This document shows positions 6,641 through 16,020 of a stretch of DNA of 64,000 nucleotides, in pieces (the stretch's first letter is position 1; each line of letters opens with the position of its first letter). The notes beneath the pieces were generated by a model. The model made no database searches. It saw only the letters and a program-made list of their open reading frames with translations, and was not told the origin of the DNA. The DNA is from Tuberibacillus calidus DSM 17572. GTDB lineage: Bacteria; Bacillota; Bacilli; Bacillales; Sporolactobacillaceae. The stretch lies in assembly GCF_000430685.1 (NCBI RefSeq), contig NZ_AUMM01000009.1:35452-99451 (forward strand), given 5' to 3'. The position numbers and the translations under genes are program-made.

Positions 6641-8737
6641 ATGAAATCGCTTGTTTTAGCTGAAAAGCCTAGTGTTGCCCGGGATGTTGCCCGTGTGCTC
6701 GGCTGTAAACAGACCACGCGGCATTATATCGAAGGCCCTCGTTATGTCGTGACATGGGCGCTTGGGCATCTCGTGGAATTAAAAATGCCGGAAGACTATG
6801 ACCGTCAATATAAAACGTGGCGGTTAGAGGACCTCCCCATTATCCCAAAACAAATGGGATTAAAAGTCATCCGCCAAACAGCCAGCCAGTTTCGCGCGAT
6901 TAGCGAACTCGCCAAGCGGAAAGATTTAGGTGAGTTAATCATCGCAACAGATGCGGGACGCGAAGGGGAGCTTGTCGCCCGCTGGATTATTGAAAAAATC
7001 CGCTGGCAGAAACCGATCAAGCGACTGTGGATCTCATCACAAACGGATAAAGCCATTCGCGATGGCTTTAAACAATTGAAACCGGCATCCCAATACAACA
7101 ATTTATATGCATCCGCCGTCTGCCGCGCCGAAGCCGATTGGTTGATCGGCCTCAATGTCTCACGGGCCTTGACGACGAAATATAATGACCCGTTATCTGC
7201 GGGACGCGTGCAAACACCGACACTCGCTATGATCATCGAACGTGAAAAAGCGATTCAAGCGTTTAAGCCACAGGAATATTGGACGATTACCGTTACAATT
7301 GGCGGACTTACCGCAGTATGGCACCGTAAAGGCGAAAAGCGGTTGTTTGATCAAACCGAAGCAGAAAGTATTTTGAAAAAAATTTTTGGCAAAAACGGCA
7401 TCGTCAAGAACATCGAGCGAACAACAAAAAGCGAAAGCCAGCCGCTCCCGTATGATTTGACAGAGTTGCAACGGGACGCCAACTACCGGTTTGGTTTTTC
7501 CGCGAAAAAAACTGCCAATGTCTTGCAAGAACTGTATGAACGACATAAACTCGTGACTTACCCGCGCACGGACTCCCGGTATTTGACCCATGATATCGAA
7601 AAGACAATGCTCGAGCGACTGACGGCGATTTCAAGCGCTTACGATGCTGAAACCCGCCACATCATAAAGAACAAAGGCCGCGTTCTCGCCCGTAAAGTGT
7701 TTAATGATGCGAAAGTCACCGACCACCATGCGATCATCCCGACCGAAGAACGGCTTCACATTAACGATTTAACAGCCGATGAACGGAAACTGTATGACCT
7801 GATCGTTCGCCGCTTCCTCGCGTTGTTTTATCCCGCTTACCAGTATGAACGGATTCAAGCAGACATCGAGGTTAACGGGGAAACTTTTATCATCAATGAA
7901 AAACAAGTGCGAGAGATTGGCTTTCGGGCGGTCACGGGTAAAGACGATGAAGCCCATTTGGCACCGTCCATGGAGCATTGGCAAGTCGGCCGCAACCTAT
8001 CCGTTGCCTCACCGCAAATCCATAAAAAGCTGACGGAGCCGCCGCAACGGTTTTCCGAAGCTGACCTTCTTCACCGCATGGAAAAATACGGACTCGGCAC
8101 ACCCGCAACCCGTGCGGATATCATTGAAAAACTGCTCTATTCTGGAGCTGTTGATCGACAAAACGGCAGGCTTTACCCGACGCCAAAAGGAAAACAGCTC
8201 ATTGGCCTTGTAAACGAAGCGTTAAAGTCACCAAAACTGACCGCGCGTTGGGAGAAAGAATTAGAGGCGATTGCCCGCGGAGCTGGGAATCCGAAACAAT
8301 TTATCGCCAATATCCGCAAACAAACAGAACAGCTCGTACAAGAAATCAAAATGAGCGAACAAAGCTACCGCGCGCATAATCTCACGGGATCCCGGTGTCC
8401 GGAATGCGGGGAATTTTTAAAAGAAGTCAAAGGTAAAGACGGCCGCCTGCTCGTCTGTTCCAACCGGGAGTGCGGCTACCGCCGGCGTAAGGATCCGAAA
8501 TTGTCCAATCATCGCTGCCCGCAATGTCACAAGAAAATGGAGATTCACGAAGGCAAAGCTGGCTCCTATTTCAAATGCCGTCACTGTAATATCATTGAGA
8601 AAGCAACGAAAGAAAAATCGGCGCTCTCCAAACGCGAAGAACGAATGCTTCTAAAAAAATACAGCAAAACCGATGACGGGTTTGCCATGAACAGCCTGGC
8701 CGAAGCCTTGAAATCCGCGCTTAAAAACAACGATTAG
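6641..8737 (+). CDS. topB: DNA topoisomerase III
   Basis: 698 residues of a type IA topoisomerase. The Toprim domain opens KSLVLAEKPSVARDVARVLG, with the acidic pair in ATDAGREGEL near residue 105. The active-site tyrosine is in VTYPRTDSRYLT near residue 310, and YGLGTPATRADIIEKL near 480 belongs to the cleavage core. Two C-terminal zinc ribbons (CPEC/CSNREC and CPQC/CRHC) bind single-stranded DNA. ATG follows AAAGGAG. It decatenates and relaxes DNA with RecQ-type helicases. Length and domains match Bacillus TopB. It is monocistronic, with a strong terminator after it. Confidence 0.96.
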   Translation: MKSLVLAEKPSVARDVARVLGCKQTTRHYIEGPRYVVTWALGHLVELKMPEDYDRQYKTWRLEDLPIIPKQMGLKVIRQTASQFRAISELAKRKDLGELIIATDAGREGELVARWIIEKIRWQKPIKRLWISSQTDKAIRDGFKQLKPASQYNNLYASAVCRAEADWLIGLNVSRALTTKYNDPLSAGRVQTPTLAMIIEREKAIQAFKPQEYWTITVTIGGLTAVWHRKGEKRLFDQTEAESILKKIFGKNGIVKNIERTTKSESQPLPYDLTELQRDANYRFGFSAKKTANVLQELYERHKLVTYPRTDSRYLTHDIEKTMLERLTAISSAYDAETRHIIKNKGRVLARKVFNDAKVTDHHAIIPTEERLHINDLTADERKLYDLIVRRFLALFYPAYQYERIQADIEVNGETFIINEKQVREIGFRAVTGKDDEAHLAPSMEHWQVGRNLSVASPQIHKKLTEPPQRFSEADLLHRMEKYGLGTPATRADIIEKLLYSGAVDRQNGRLYPTPKGKQLIGLVNEALKSPKLTARWEKELEAIARGAGNPKQFIANIRKQTEQLVQEIKMSEQSYRAHNLTGSRCPECGEFLKEVKGKDGRLLVCSNRECGYRRRKDPKLSNHRCPQCHKKMEIHEGKAGSYFKCRHCNIIEKATKEKSALSKREERMLLKKYSKTDDGFAMNSLAEALKSALKNND

Positions 8738-8738
8738 A

Positions 8739-8768
8739 GGCTTTCCGCCTGTAAGCGGAAAGCCCCTT
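8739..8768 (+). terminator. Terminator after topB
   Basis: GGCTTTCCGC (8739-8748) and GCGGAAAGCC (8755-8764) form a perfect 10-bp stem, with CCTTC following. Confidence 0.75.
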
Positions 8769-8872
8769 CATCACAATAAACAGCCGTCTCCTCCGTCCGC
8801 ATAAAGGCCGGTTGAGACGACTGATTTTTTATGCCGATAAGAAAGCTTATCCTATTATCAATTCAGTATAAA

Positions 8873-8913
8873 GCAACGAAGGCTCTGCCTTCGCATAAAG
8901 GGCATGGCAGAGC
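8873..8913. repeat. GCTCTGCC/GGCAGAGC hairpin repeat, copy 1
   Basis: GCTCTGCC (8882-8889) and GGCAGAGC (8906-8913) are inverted arms. The 17-mer at 8873-8889 is the exact reverse complement of 15964-15980, where the second copy lies. Confidence 0.6.
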
Positions 8914-8943
8914 AAAGTTTTCATTAACAGAGAAAGGGGTTCT

Positions 8944-9894
8944 TTATGCCATCTTTTTCACTTTTAACTTAGAAAGCATATCTTCGGTCATTTTATCCAG
9001 GTCAAATTCTGGTTTAAATCCCCATTCCTCGCGAGCGGCTGAATCATCAAGCGAATTTGGCCAGCTCTCGGCAATTGCCTGCCGTACCGGGTCGACATCA
9101 TAGTCCATGGTGAAATCAGGAATATGACGGCGAATGGCATTTGCGAAGTCTTCGGGGGCTGCACTAAATGCCGTGATATTAAACGCATTGCGGTGTTTTA
9201 ATTCCGATGGATCGGCTTCCATCAGTTGAATAATGGCAGAAAGGGCATCCGGCATGTACATCATGTCCATGTATGTGCCTTCTGCAATATACGAGGTATA
9301 GTGACCTTCCTCCAGCGCCTTATAGTAAATATCAACCGCATAGTCGGTTGTTCCCCCACCAGGTGGTGTCACATAAGAAATTAAACCCGGAAAACGAACC
9401 CCGCGAGTATCGACACCGAATTTTTTATAATAATAATCGCACAACAGCTCCCCAGCCACTTTATTTATCCCGTACATCGTCGTCGGCCGCTGGATGGTAT
9501 CTTGTGGGGTTTGGTCTTTTGGCGTTGTCGGTCCGAATGCCCCGATGGAGCTAGGCGTGAAAAATTGACAATTCAAATTTCGAGCCACTTCCAGCGCATT
9601 CATCAAACCGCCCATATTCAGGTTCCATGCGAATACAGGCTTTTTCTCCGCCGTCGCCGATAACAATGCGGCCAAGTGAATGATTGTATCAACTTTATAC
9701 TTTTTGGCTGTTTCGAATAAAGCGCTTTCATCTGTCACATCTACAATTTCAAATGGGCCCTCCTCGACCACACGCGACGCATTGCGGCGAATGTCTGTAG
9801 CGATGACATTGTCGTTACCATAAATTTCTCGGCACTTGACGACTAATTCCGAACCGATTTGGCCGAGCGCACCCGTTACCAGTATTTTTTTCAA
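8944..9894 (-). CDS. L-threonine 3-dehydrogenase, SDR/epimerase type
   Basis: 316 residues of the extended short-chain dehydrogenase family. NAD-binding [11 protein letters not shown] at residues 7-17 is followed by [14 protein letters not shown], the serine motif [12 protein letters not shown] and the catalytic [30 protein letters not shown] and [13 protein letters not shown] are hallmarks of NAD-dependent threonine dehydrogenases, which make 2-amino-3-ketobutyrate. The start is TTG at 9894, 8 bases after AGGAGG; there is no nearby ATG. No kbl (glycine C-acetyltransferase) gene is adjacent, although the two are often paired. Confidence 0.88.
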   Translation of the reverse strand: MKKILVTGALGQIGSELVVKCREIYGNDNVIATDIRRNASRVVEEGPFEIVDVTDESALFETAKKYKVDTIIHLAALLSATAEKKPVFAWNLNMGGLMNALEVARNLNCQFFTPSSIGAFGPTTPKDQTPQDTIQRPTTMYGINKVAGELLCDYYYKKFGVDTRGVRFPGLISYVTPPGGGTTDYAVDIYYKALEEGHYTSYIAEGTYMDMMYMPDALSAIIQLMEADPSELKHRNAFNITAFSAAPEDFANAIRRHIPDFTMDYDVDPVRQAIAESWPNSLDDSAAREEWGFKPEFDLDKMTEDMLSKLKVKKMA

Positions 9895-10254
9895 GAAAAA
9901 AACCTCCTGGGTAGTCTAATGATGACTTTATCTAATATGTATAATATGTTGTGCCAAAACCTTCCGCTAGCATTATATCAAATCCCCCCACCATAATAAA
10001 AGTGTGGATGTGCGCCTTCGTTTTGGCATCGATCACTTTTGTCTGAAAACTCTGACATATCGATAAAATGGTTGACAAGGGCGAACCATCACAATATTTC
10101 ATCACTTTACATAACGGTTAAAGTTTCCTTTATAGTACGCAACTCCCATTCCTTTTTTCCAATATTTATGGCAAACTTGTTATGAATAATGGTAGAATAA
10201 TAATCTAATATAATACATTTGGGCACCTTTCACGCCCAAGTCCGAAAGTTGGTG
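9895..10254. other. Divergent intergenic region upstream of the zinc-ribbon protein gene
   Basis: No ORF of note. TATAAT lies at 10209-10214 and TTGACA near 10072. TTGGGC (10219-10224) and GCCCAA (10234-10239) form a short hairpin just before the zinc-ribbon gene. Confidence 0.4.
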
Positions 10255-11406
10255 ATGGACTTGATAACATGTCCGCATTGCGGATCTGATATTAGTGAAA
10301 TGAATCGATTTTGCCCTTCATGCGGCAACCGGGTACATCGGGGGGATCCATCCTCGCGGGAAAAATTCCGCCGTTGGTGGCTCATTCCCTTCTTTATATT
10401 GATTTTAGCAGTTCTATGCCTCGGGGGCTTCTACTATTATCAACAGCATCTCACCCAAGAGGCAGTCCAATCCTTCCAAAAAGGGGAGCAGCTTGCTTTA
10501 AAAGGGAAATACCGGGAAGCCGGGGATGCCTTCTCCGATGCGTTAAAAAAACGCCCGCATTTTCCGGCGGCACTACTGAATTTAAAAATCGTCAATATTG
10601 GACTGGATATAGAAAGTGATTTACAAACGGCCAAACAATTGGAAAAACATAAAAAGTATGATCAAGCGCTCGCCACCATTGACCGAGCCTCAAAAAAATT
10701 GCAAGGCTATAAAGGAAAAATTGTCACGCTGATCAACCATTCCATTTCCCAAGCCAAAATCAGCGCCACGGTCGGTAAACTCCGCCAAGAAATGGAAGGG
10801 AAAGACAGCATTGATGCCCTCGCACCGATTTTAACGAAGGCTGAAAGTCTTAATATCCCTGAAGCTAAAGAAATCGCTAAACAAATCCGCGCACAAATCG
10901 TCGAAATCGCTTATTCCGAGGCGAATCAGCTTTTGAATGAAAAAAATTATTCAAGCGCCTTGGAAAAAGTGAATGACGGGCTAAAATATGACCCAAGCAG
11001 CGAGAAATTACTAGGCCTGAAAAAGGCGATTGAAAAAGCCAAGAAAGAATATGAAGCTCAAGAAACGGCGATTGCCAATGAAGCTATTCAAAAAGCCCAA
11101 GAAGAATATGAACACAATAAAAAAGAAGGCGTCCAGCTTGTCGATATTAAAGCAAAGTTGGACGAATACGGAAACGTAGAAGTCACCGGCAAAGTCAAAT
11201 GCACCGCAACCGTCCCTGTAACATCCGTGTCTGTCAGCTACACCTTATATGATGAAAACGGTGCGGAATACGCGACCAATGAGGTCATCGTCGTCCCGGA
11301 TACATTAAACCCCGGCGACGAAGGCACCTTTGATTACACGCATTTTAACGTCAATGGAAAATTAACCGTCAAAGCAACAAAATTAAAATGGTATTTGGCG
11401 GATTAG
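10255..11406 (+). CDS. Membrane protein with zinc ribbon, TPR-like helices and FxLYD-type domain
   Basis: About 383 residues. An N-terminal zinc ribbon (CPHC at 5-8, CPSC about 15 later) is followed by one transmembrane helix near residues 38-58, then helical tetratricopeptide-like repeats (AVQSFQKGEQLALKGKYREA, DALKKRPHFPAALLNLKI) and a C-terminal beta domain resembling FxLYD (VTSVSVSYTLYDENGAEYA). So a cytoplasmic metal site is tethered to an extracytoplasmic repeat domain. The start is uncertain: ATG at 10255 has only a weak site (GAAAGTTGG). An HtrA-like protease gene follows 11 bases later, so the two probably work together. The function is unknown. Confidence 0.75.
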   Translation: MDLITCPHCGSDISEMNRFCPSCGNRVHRGDPSSREKFRRWWLIPFFILILAVLCLGGFYYYQQHLTQEAVQSFQKGEQLALKGKYREAGDAFSDALKKRPHFPAALLNLKIVNIGLDIESDLQTAKQLEKHKKYDQALATIDRASKKLQGYKGKIVTLINHSISQAKISATVGKLRQEMEGKDSIDALAPILTKAESLNIPEAKEIAKQIRAQIVEIAYSEANQLLNEKNYSSALEKVNDGLKYDPSSEKLLGLKKAIEKAKKEYEAQETAIANEAIQKAQEEYEHNKKEGVQLVDIKAKLDEYGNVEVTGKVKCTATVPVTSVSVSYTLYDENGAEYATNEVIVVPDTLNPGDEGTFDYTHFNVNGKLTVKATKLKWYLAD

Positions 11407-11417
11407 GAGGGTGAACC

Positions 11418-12587
11418 ATGCGAAACAAACATCTTCTTTCTTCCATCTTCATCTCGCTCATTCTCCTAATTGCCGCGGGTTTCAGTTTCTATGAATTAAA
11501 CACCTATTTTTCCGGTTTTGAAGTGCAAAAAACTTCAGCGATCGTTCAGCCGAACGGAAAAACGGATAGTACAACGGCTGTGGATTTAAAAACGGTCATC
11601 CATAATAGTCAAAAGGATGTCGTGCAAATTACCGTCATCACTCAAGACGAAGAAGTGATCGGGTCGGGTTTTCTCTACAACGATAAAGGGGATATTATCA
11701 CCAATGCCCACGTTGTTGCAGGAGCCCGCAAAGTTTCAGTGAAAACATCCGATGCCAAAACCTATGATGGTACCGTCATCGGCATCGGTGATAAAACCGA
11801 CATCGCCGTTGTCCGCGTTCCCGAGTTGGCTGGTGTCACACCATTAAAAATAAACCGAACACATAAAGCGGAAGTGGGAGATCAAGTCATCGCTCTTGGG
11901 AGCCCTCTCGGCTTACAAAATACGGTAACAACCGGCATGATCAGCGGAATCAATCGCAGTTTTACCATCGACCCATATGAATATAAGAATATGTACCAAA
12001 TCACCGCCTCCATCACGCATGGTAATTCAGGCGGCCCATTGATCGACCGAAAAACGGGTGAAGCAATTGCCATCAATTCCGCGGGAACGGAAGAAGGAAA
12101 TATCGGCTTCAGCATTCCAATCATCGATTGTATCGACCAAATCGAGTCATGGTCAGAAAATCCGCAAGATGTCTCAGGTGTCAACGGGACGGTGGATGTA
12201 ACAGACGGTGACACATCCGACCAAGACAGCTTTAATCAAGATGCACAGTACATTGTCAATTATTTTTACGAAAGCTTAGCTGCCCGCGATTACGTCACCG
12301 CATATATGCTCCTTGGCAGCGACTGGCAGAAAAAAACGTCTTATGATGAATTCCGAAAAGGCTATTTGAAAACGCTAGATATCACGATTAACGATATCTC
12401 CAGCACACTTTTGAATGACGGCCGGCATGTTAAAGTAACGGTCGTCATTAGCGCCGAAGAGCAAGCGGACGATGGCAAAATTGTCACCCATCGTTATAAA
12501 ACGACCTATACCGTCGGCTATGAAAATGACCAACTAAAATTGCTTGACGGAACGGGTGAAAAACTTGATGATAAAGCCAAACCGTAG
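11418..12587 (+). CDS. Membrane-anchored trypsin-like serine protease (HtrA-related, no PDZ)
   Basis: 389 residues. An uncleaved N-terminal membrane anchor spans residues 8-28, followed by an S1C protease domain with the triad His in DIITNAHVVAG, Asp in KTDIAVVRV and Ser in HGNSGGPLI. No PDZ domain follows; residues 270-385 resemble an NTF2-like or DUF4878-type fold. ATG follows AGGAGGGTGAACC. It is coexpressed with the preceding zinc-ribbon/TPR protein, which may be its adaptor or substrate-recruitment partner in place of PDZ (inference). Confidence 0.85.
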   Translation: MRNKHLLSSIFISLILLIAAGFSFYELNTYFSGFEVQKTSAIVQPNGKTDSTTAVDLKTVIHNSQKDVVQITVITQDEEVIGSGFLYNDKGDIITNAHVVAGARKVSVKTSDAKTYDGTVIGIGDKTDIAVVRVPELAGVTPLKINRTHKAEVGDQVIALGSPLGLQNTVTTGMISGINRSFTIDPYEYKNMYQITASITHGNSGGPLIDRKTGEAIAINSAGTEEGNIGFSIPIIDCIDQIESWSENPQDVSGVNGTVDVTDGDTSDQDSFNQDAQYIVNYFYESLAARDYVTAYMLLGSDWQKKTSYDEFRKGYLKTLDITINDISSTLLNDGRHVKVTVVISAEEQADDGKIVTHRYKTTYTVGYENDQLKLLDGTGEKLDDKAKP

Positions 12588-12634
12588 CACATCGCCGATG
12601 AGGCGATGGACACTGATTTTTGAGGAAAAATGAT

Positions 12635-12660
12635 GCCGTCGCAAAATGCGGCGGCTTTCT
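12635..12660. terminator. Bidirectional terminator between the protease and the four-repeat protein
   Basis: GCCGTCGCA (12635-12643) pairs with TGCGGCGGC (12647-12655) with one G-U pair, flanked by A and T runs. Confidence 0.7.
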
Positions 12661-12662
12661 TA

Positions 12663-13193
12663 TTATTGATGGGTCTCGGCCCACTTTTTATGAATGGCTT
12701 GATACAGCTCTTTGTCCGATTTTCCTTCGGGATTGATTCCAAGTTTCTCTGCTTTTCTCACAAGCCATTCATGACGCTTTTCTTTGAGTTTCTTCACAAC
12801 TTCATTTTTTAATTGTTGATCGGTTTTTCCTTCAGTGGATATGCCGAGACGATTCGCTAGTTTCTTCAGTTTCTCAGGATTTTTTTCCAGCATTTTTTCG
12901 CGAACAGCCCATTTTAGTTCGTGAAAGCTTTTCCCTTCCGGACTGATGCCCAACGCCTTCGCACGGGTGATCAGTTTTTCTTTGCATTTTGCCCGAATCG
13001 CTTGTCTCAGTTCCTGATCGGTTTTACCCGATGGGTCGATGCCAAGTTTTTTGGCCATTCTCACTAGGGGGCCATGATCCATCATGTGATGTTCATGATG
13101 CACGGCTGGGTGGTTTTCCATAGCATGGCTCATGGAATAGCCGCCAAGTAAGAGTCCCCCTGCTGTAAGAATCGCAACGAGTTTCTTGATCAT
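12663..13193 (-). CDS. Secreted protein with four LGIxPEGK repeats
   Basis: About 176 residues. A signal peptide (IKKLVAILTAGGLLLGGYSM, cleavage near SHA) is followed by a His-rich stretch HHEHHMMDH and four helical repeats of 35-38 residues, each built on LGI-(D/S/N)-(P/T)-(S/E)-GK-(T/S)-x3-L: LGIDPSGKTDQEL, LGISPEGKSFHEL, LGISTEGKTDQQL, LGINPEGKSDKEL. I do not recognise a named family. The His cluster suggests metal binding, but nothing proves it. ATG at 13193 is chosen over GTG at 13205 because GGGAG then lies 11 bases upstream. It is monocistronic and convergent with the protease gene. Confidence 0.75.
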   Translation of the reverse strand: MIKKLVAILTAGGLLLGGYSMSHAMENHPAVHHEHHMMDHGPLVRMAKKLGIDPSGKTDQELRQAIRAKCKEKLITRAKALGISPEGKSFHELKWAVREKMLEKNPEKLKKLANRLGISTEGKTDQQLKNEVVKKLKEKRHEWLVRKAEKLGINPEGKSDKELYQAIHKKWAETHQ

Positions 13194-13573
13194 CTTAACG
13201 TTCACTCCCTTTCATCGTTTAATATGTGGCTGTTCAATCCAAGTATATCCAATAATTAAAAAACCCCTTCACCTGTGTGAAAATTCCCATATATGTACGG
13301 TCACTTTGATTTCGCCTTCCTTCCCGCGTAAATTTTTAATGTCTCATATTGACCGGCTCGGCTTTCGCTTCTATAAGCCATTTTGCATGCAAATTTAATG
13401 GCTTGTCCTTAAATGCTGATTCATGCTGCGATTTTGTATCATTGAAAGAGACCCCCGGTCAGAATTGGGCAAAGTGATAGACATTTAAAAAAAATGCATT
13501 TAAAATACAAATATAAAATATAATTCTCCTATAAGATTAGTAGGATTTATATCATTTATTGGAGGTGGTTAAT
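13194..13573. other. Divergent intergenic region before the peroxiredoxin
   Basis: No ORF supported. The last 80 bases are AT-rich and probably hold the peroxiredoxin promoter; no convincing PerR box was found. Confidence 0.35.
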
Positions 13574-14227
13574 ATGTCCACAGTTGAAGAACGCGTATCT
13601 TTGCCGCTTCTCAATGAGCCAGCCCCGGATTTCGAGGCGCAATCCACTCACGGCCCCATTAAATTGAGTGATTATCGCGGGAAATATGTCGTGTTATTTT
13701 CCCATCCCGGTGATTTTACGCCCGTTTGCACAACAGAACTGGGCGGGTTTGCTGCAGAAGCCGAAGAATTTGCAAAACGCAATGTGCAATTGATTGGGCT
13801 TTCGGTAGACAGCGTTCCGTCACATTTGGCCTGGATTCGCGACATCGAGCGGATTTTTGACGTCAAAGTCACGTATCCCGTTATTGCCGACTTGGATATG
13901 AAAGTCGCCAAACTGTATGGCATGATTCACCCCGGCGCATCCAATACCGCTACCATTCGCTCTGTGTTTATCATAGACGACAAAGGGATCTTGCGTGCCA
14001 TGATTTATTACCCAATGAGCGCCGGCCGCAGCATTCCGGAAATCTTGCGCGTCATCGATTCATTGCAAACAACGGACAAAACCGGACATACAACACCAGC
14101 CAACTGGGTTCCGGGCGAGCCGGTCATCGTCCCAGCCACACCGAAAGCCGGAGCCATTGAATCCGAAGAAGAGGCACGCGCAAAAGGCTTGGATTACAAG
14201 AGCTGGTATCTCCGATTAAAAAAGTAA
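13574..14227 (+). CDS. 1-Cys peroxiredoxin (Prx6-like)
   Basis: 217 residues. The AhpC/TSA domain contains the peroxidatic site SHPGDFTPVCTTEL near residues 43-56. No second conserved Cys is present, and the C-terminal extension NWVPGEPVIVPATP is typical of Prx6/1-Cys enzymes. It reduces H2O2 and alkyl hydroperoxides in the cytoplasm with an external thiol donor. ATG at 13574 follows GGAGGTGG. It is monocistronic. Confidence 0.93.
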   Translation: MSTVEERVSLPLLNEPAPDFEAQSTHGPIKLSDYRGKYVVLFSHPGDFTPVCTTELGGFAAEAEEFAKRNVQLIGLSVDSVPSHLAWIRDIERIFDVKVTYPVIADLDMKVAKLYGMIHPGASNTATIRSVFIIDDKGILRAMIYYPMSAGRSIPEILRVIDSLQTTDKTGHTTPANWVPGEPVIVPATPKAGAIESEEEARAKGLDYKSWYLRLKK

Positions 14228-14238
14228 CATAACAAGCG

Positions 14239-14270
14239 GAGGCTCGCCTTTCACAGGCAGCCTCGTTTTC
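14239..14270 (+). terminator. Terminator after the peroxiredoxin gene
   Basis: GAGGCTCGCCT and AGGCAGCCTC pair with one bulge, followed by GTTTTC. Confidence 0.65.
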
Positions 14271-14396
14271 ATTGATGGTTATTTAGTCCCTTATTTTTGC
14301 GCTTTACCTCATCATTGATCAGCGCTTATTTTAAAGTGTCCGTTTATTCGGTTCTATCCTAACGGCACAAGCCCAGTCAAACCCGCTTTCTCATTT

Positions 14397-15359
14397 TTAA
14401 ATGTGAGCCTCAACTTCCAACCATTTCCCCAGTTGCGACAGCGAGGCATTCCCCCCTGATGCAAGAGCCACGACTTTTTCGTTCGGCACGTAGCTTTTAT
14501 GCTTCATTACTGCAGCGAGTGAAACACAGCCCGATGGTTCGATGAGTTGCTTCATCCGCTCTAAAGCGAATCGAAGCGCCGCTTTGATCTCTTCTTCACT
14601 CACAAGAACGAGATCATCCAAATATTTTTGTAAAACCGGAAACGTCAGCTCACCGGGTTTATTGGTGCGCAATCCGTCAGCGATTGTTTCGGTTGCCGCA
14701 ATCGTGACCGGCTCCCCTTTTTTTAGGGAAAGCTGTGTATCATTCGCGAGCTCAGGCTCAACACCGATGACCTTTACATTCGGCCGGCTTTCTTTGACAG
14801 CGGTGAGCACACCGGATATGAGCCCACCTCCGCCAACCGGCACATAAATGGCCGAAACATCAGGGACCTGCTCAAGGATCTCTAAACCCGTCGTTCCTTG
14901 ACCCGCCATGATCAATGGATCATCATAGGGCGGGATAAAGACAGCACCGTCCTCAGTGGCAATAGATTTGGCGCGTTCGATGCGTTCATGTGACGTTGTC
15001 CCGCAATATATGATTTCCGCGCCATAGTTCCGGATGGCATCAACCTTGGCTTTCGCGGCATTTTCCGGAACGACAACCGTTGCCTTCATCCCAAGTGTTT
15101 TTGCCACAAAAGCGACGGCTTGGCCATGGTTTCCGGAAGAGGCGGCAATCACGTGCCGCGCTCCCTCTCGAAAGGCTTTTTTCACCTTGTTCGTCGCCCC
15201 GCGGATCTTAAATGAACCAGTCGTCTGCAGATGCTCACCTTTGATATAAACTTCAACGCCACTTCTTTCTGTCAGTGTCTTAGACGTTAAAACCGGGGTA
15301 TATTTGGTCACTCCGGCGATCGCCTCTCTCGCTTTACGGATATCTTCTATTGTAATCAT
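14397..15359 (-). CDS. Threonine/serine dehydratase-type PLP enzyme
   Basis: 320 residues of the fold-type II PLP family. The lysine is in TGSFKIRGA near residue 54, SSGNHGQA near 80 binds the substrate carboxylate, and PVGGGGLISG near 180 binds the PLP phosphate. There is no C-terminal ACT-like regulatory domain, so it resembles catabolic threonine ammonia-lyase, serine racemase or threo-3-hydroxyaspartate ammonia-lyase; these cannot be separated by eye. ATG at 15359 is 7 bases from GGAGG; another ATG directly before it is only 4 away. Confidence 0.87.
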   Translation of the reverse strand: MITIEDIRKAREAIAGVTKYTPVLTSKTLTERSGVEVYIKGEHLQTTGSFKIRGATNKVKKAFREGARHVIAASSGNHGQAVAFVAKTLGMKATVVVPENAAKAKVDAIRNYGAEIIYCGTTSHERIERAKSIATEDGAVFIPPYDDPLIMAGQGTTGLEILEQVPDVSAIYVPVGGGGLISGVLTAVKESRPNVKVIGVEPELANDTQLSLKKGEPVTIAATETIADGLRTNKPGELTFPVLQKYLDDLVLVSEEEIKAALRFALERMKQLIEPSGCVSLAAVMKHKSYVPNEKVVALASGGNASLSQLGKWLEVEAHI

Positions 15360-15432
15360 CATCCGGCCTCCAGGCATCGTGTTTTTATCATCCATGATTA
15401 ACCGGTGTTCTTTAAGGAAAGCACCGCATATC

Positions 15433-15888
15433 TTAGAATGGCTTTGTAATCATCAGGGCAATAATGATTAAAAAGAGAATGTTTAACAAACCTTCATACC
15501 GGTACATTTTCCGTAACGATTGTTGAATGTCTTCCGGGATGTCATCACCCTGGTAATTATCGATTTGGGCTTTCAGCGGTTTGGTGATCGGTGATAAAAC
15601 CACTGGCCCCATTCCAAGTGCCACTATAAATAGAATTAAGCTCGTCACATACCAGCCCATATGAAACAGGTACGGGTGGATCGCTCCCATGGACAGGCCG
15701 GAAAGCAATAAAAGTGTGCCACCTATCATGATAAAAATATGAAGCCGATTTTTAATGAAAAATGCCTGGCGTAATTGCGCCATGGTTTTGGCGGTTTTCA
15801 CAATGGGAATCAGCGTAAAGCCAGGCCCCATCCCTATAATCGCGGAAAAAATATGTATAAATACCAAAATAGAATAAAGGGTGTTCAT
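15433..15888 (-). CDS. DUF2269 family integral membrane protein
   Basis: About 151 residues with four hydrophobic segments, opening NTLYSILVFIHIFSAIIGMG, a common start of this family, and ending YEGLLNILFLIIIALMITKPF-like. ATG at 15888 lies 5 bases after AAGGTGG. The function is unknown. It lies 73 bases upstream of the PLP enzyme on the same strand and may be cotranscribed with it. Confidence 0.75.
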   Translation of the reverse strand: MNTLYSILVFIHIFSAIIGMGPGFTLIPIVKTAKTMAQLRQAFFIKNRLHIFIMIGGTLLLLSGLSMGAIHPYLFHMGWYVTSLILFIVALGMGPVVLSPITKPLKAQIDNYQGDDIPEDIQQSLRKMYRYEGLLNILFLIIIALMITKPF

Positions 15889-15940
15889 CGCATCCACCTT
15901 TTAAAAAAATATTCACTTTTTATTTTATAAAGAAAAATTA

Positions 15941-15980
15941 GCTCTGCCAAGCTTTTTAAAAATGGCAGAGCCTTCGTTGC
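15941..15980. repeat. GCTCTGCC/GGCAGAGC hairpin repeat, copy 2
   Basis: GCTCTGCCA (15941-15949) and TGGCAGAGC (15963-15971) are perfect arms. 15964-15980 is the exact reverse complement of 8873-8889. Confidence 0.6.
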
Positions 15981-16020
15981 CCTTTATTTGATAGAAAACA
16001 TAGATGATCATACCTTAAGA

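Noticed and set aside
13500..13560. PerR box upstream of the peroxiredoxin
   Set aside because: AT-rich sequence resembles TTATAAT...ATTATAA only loosely; no position gives a convincing match.
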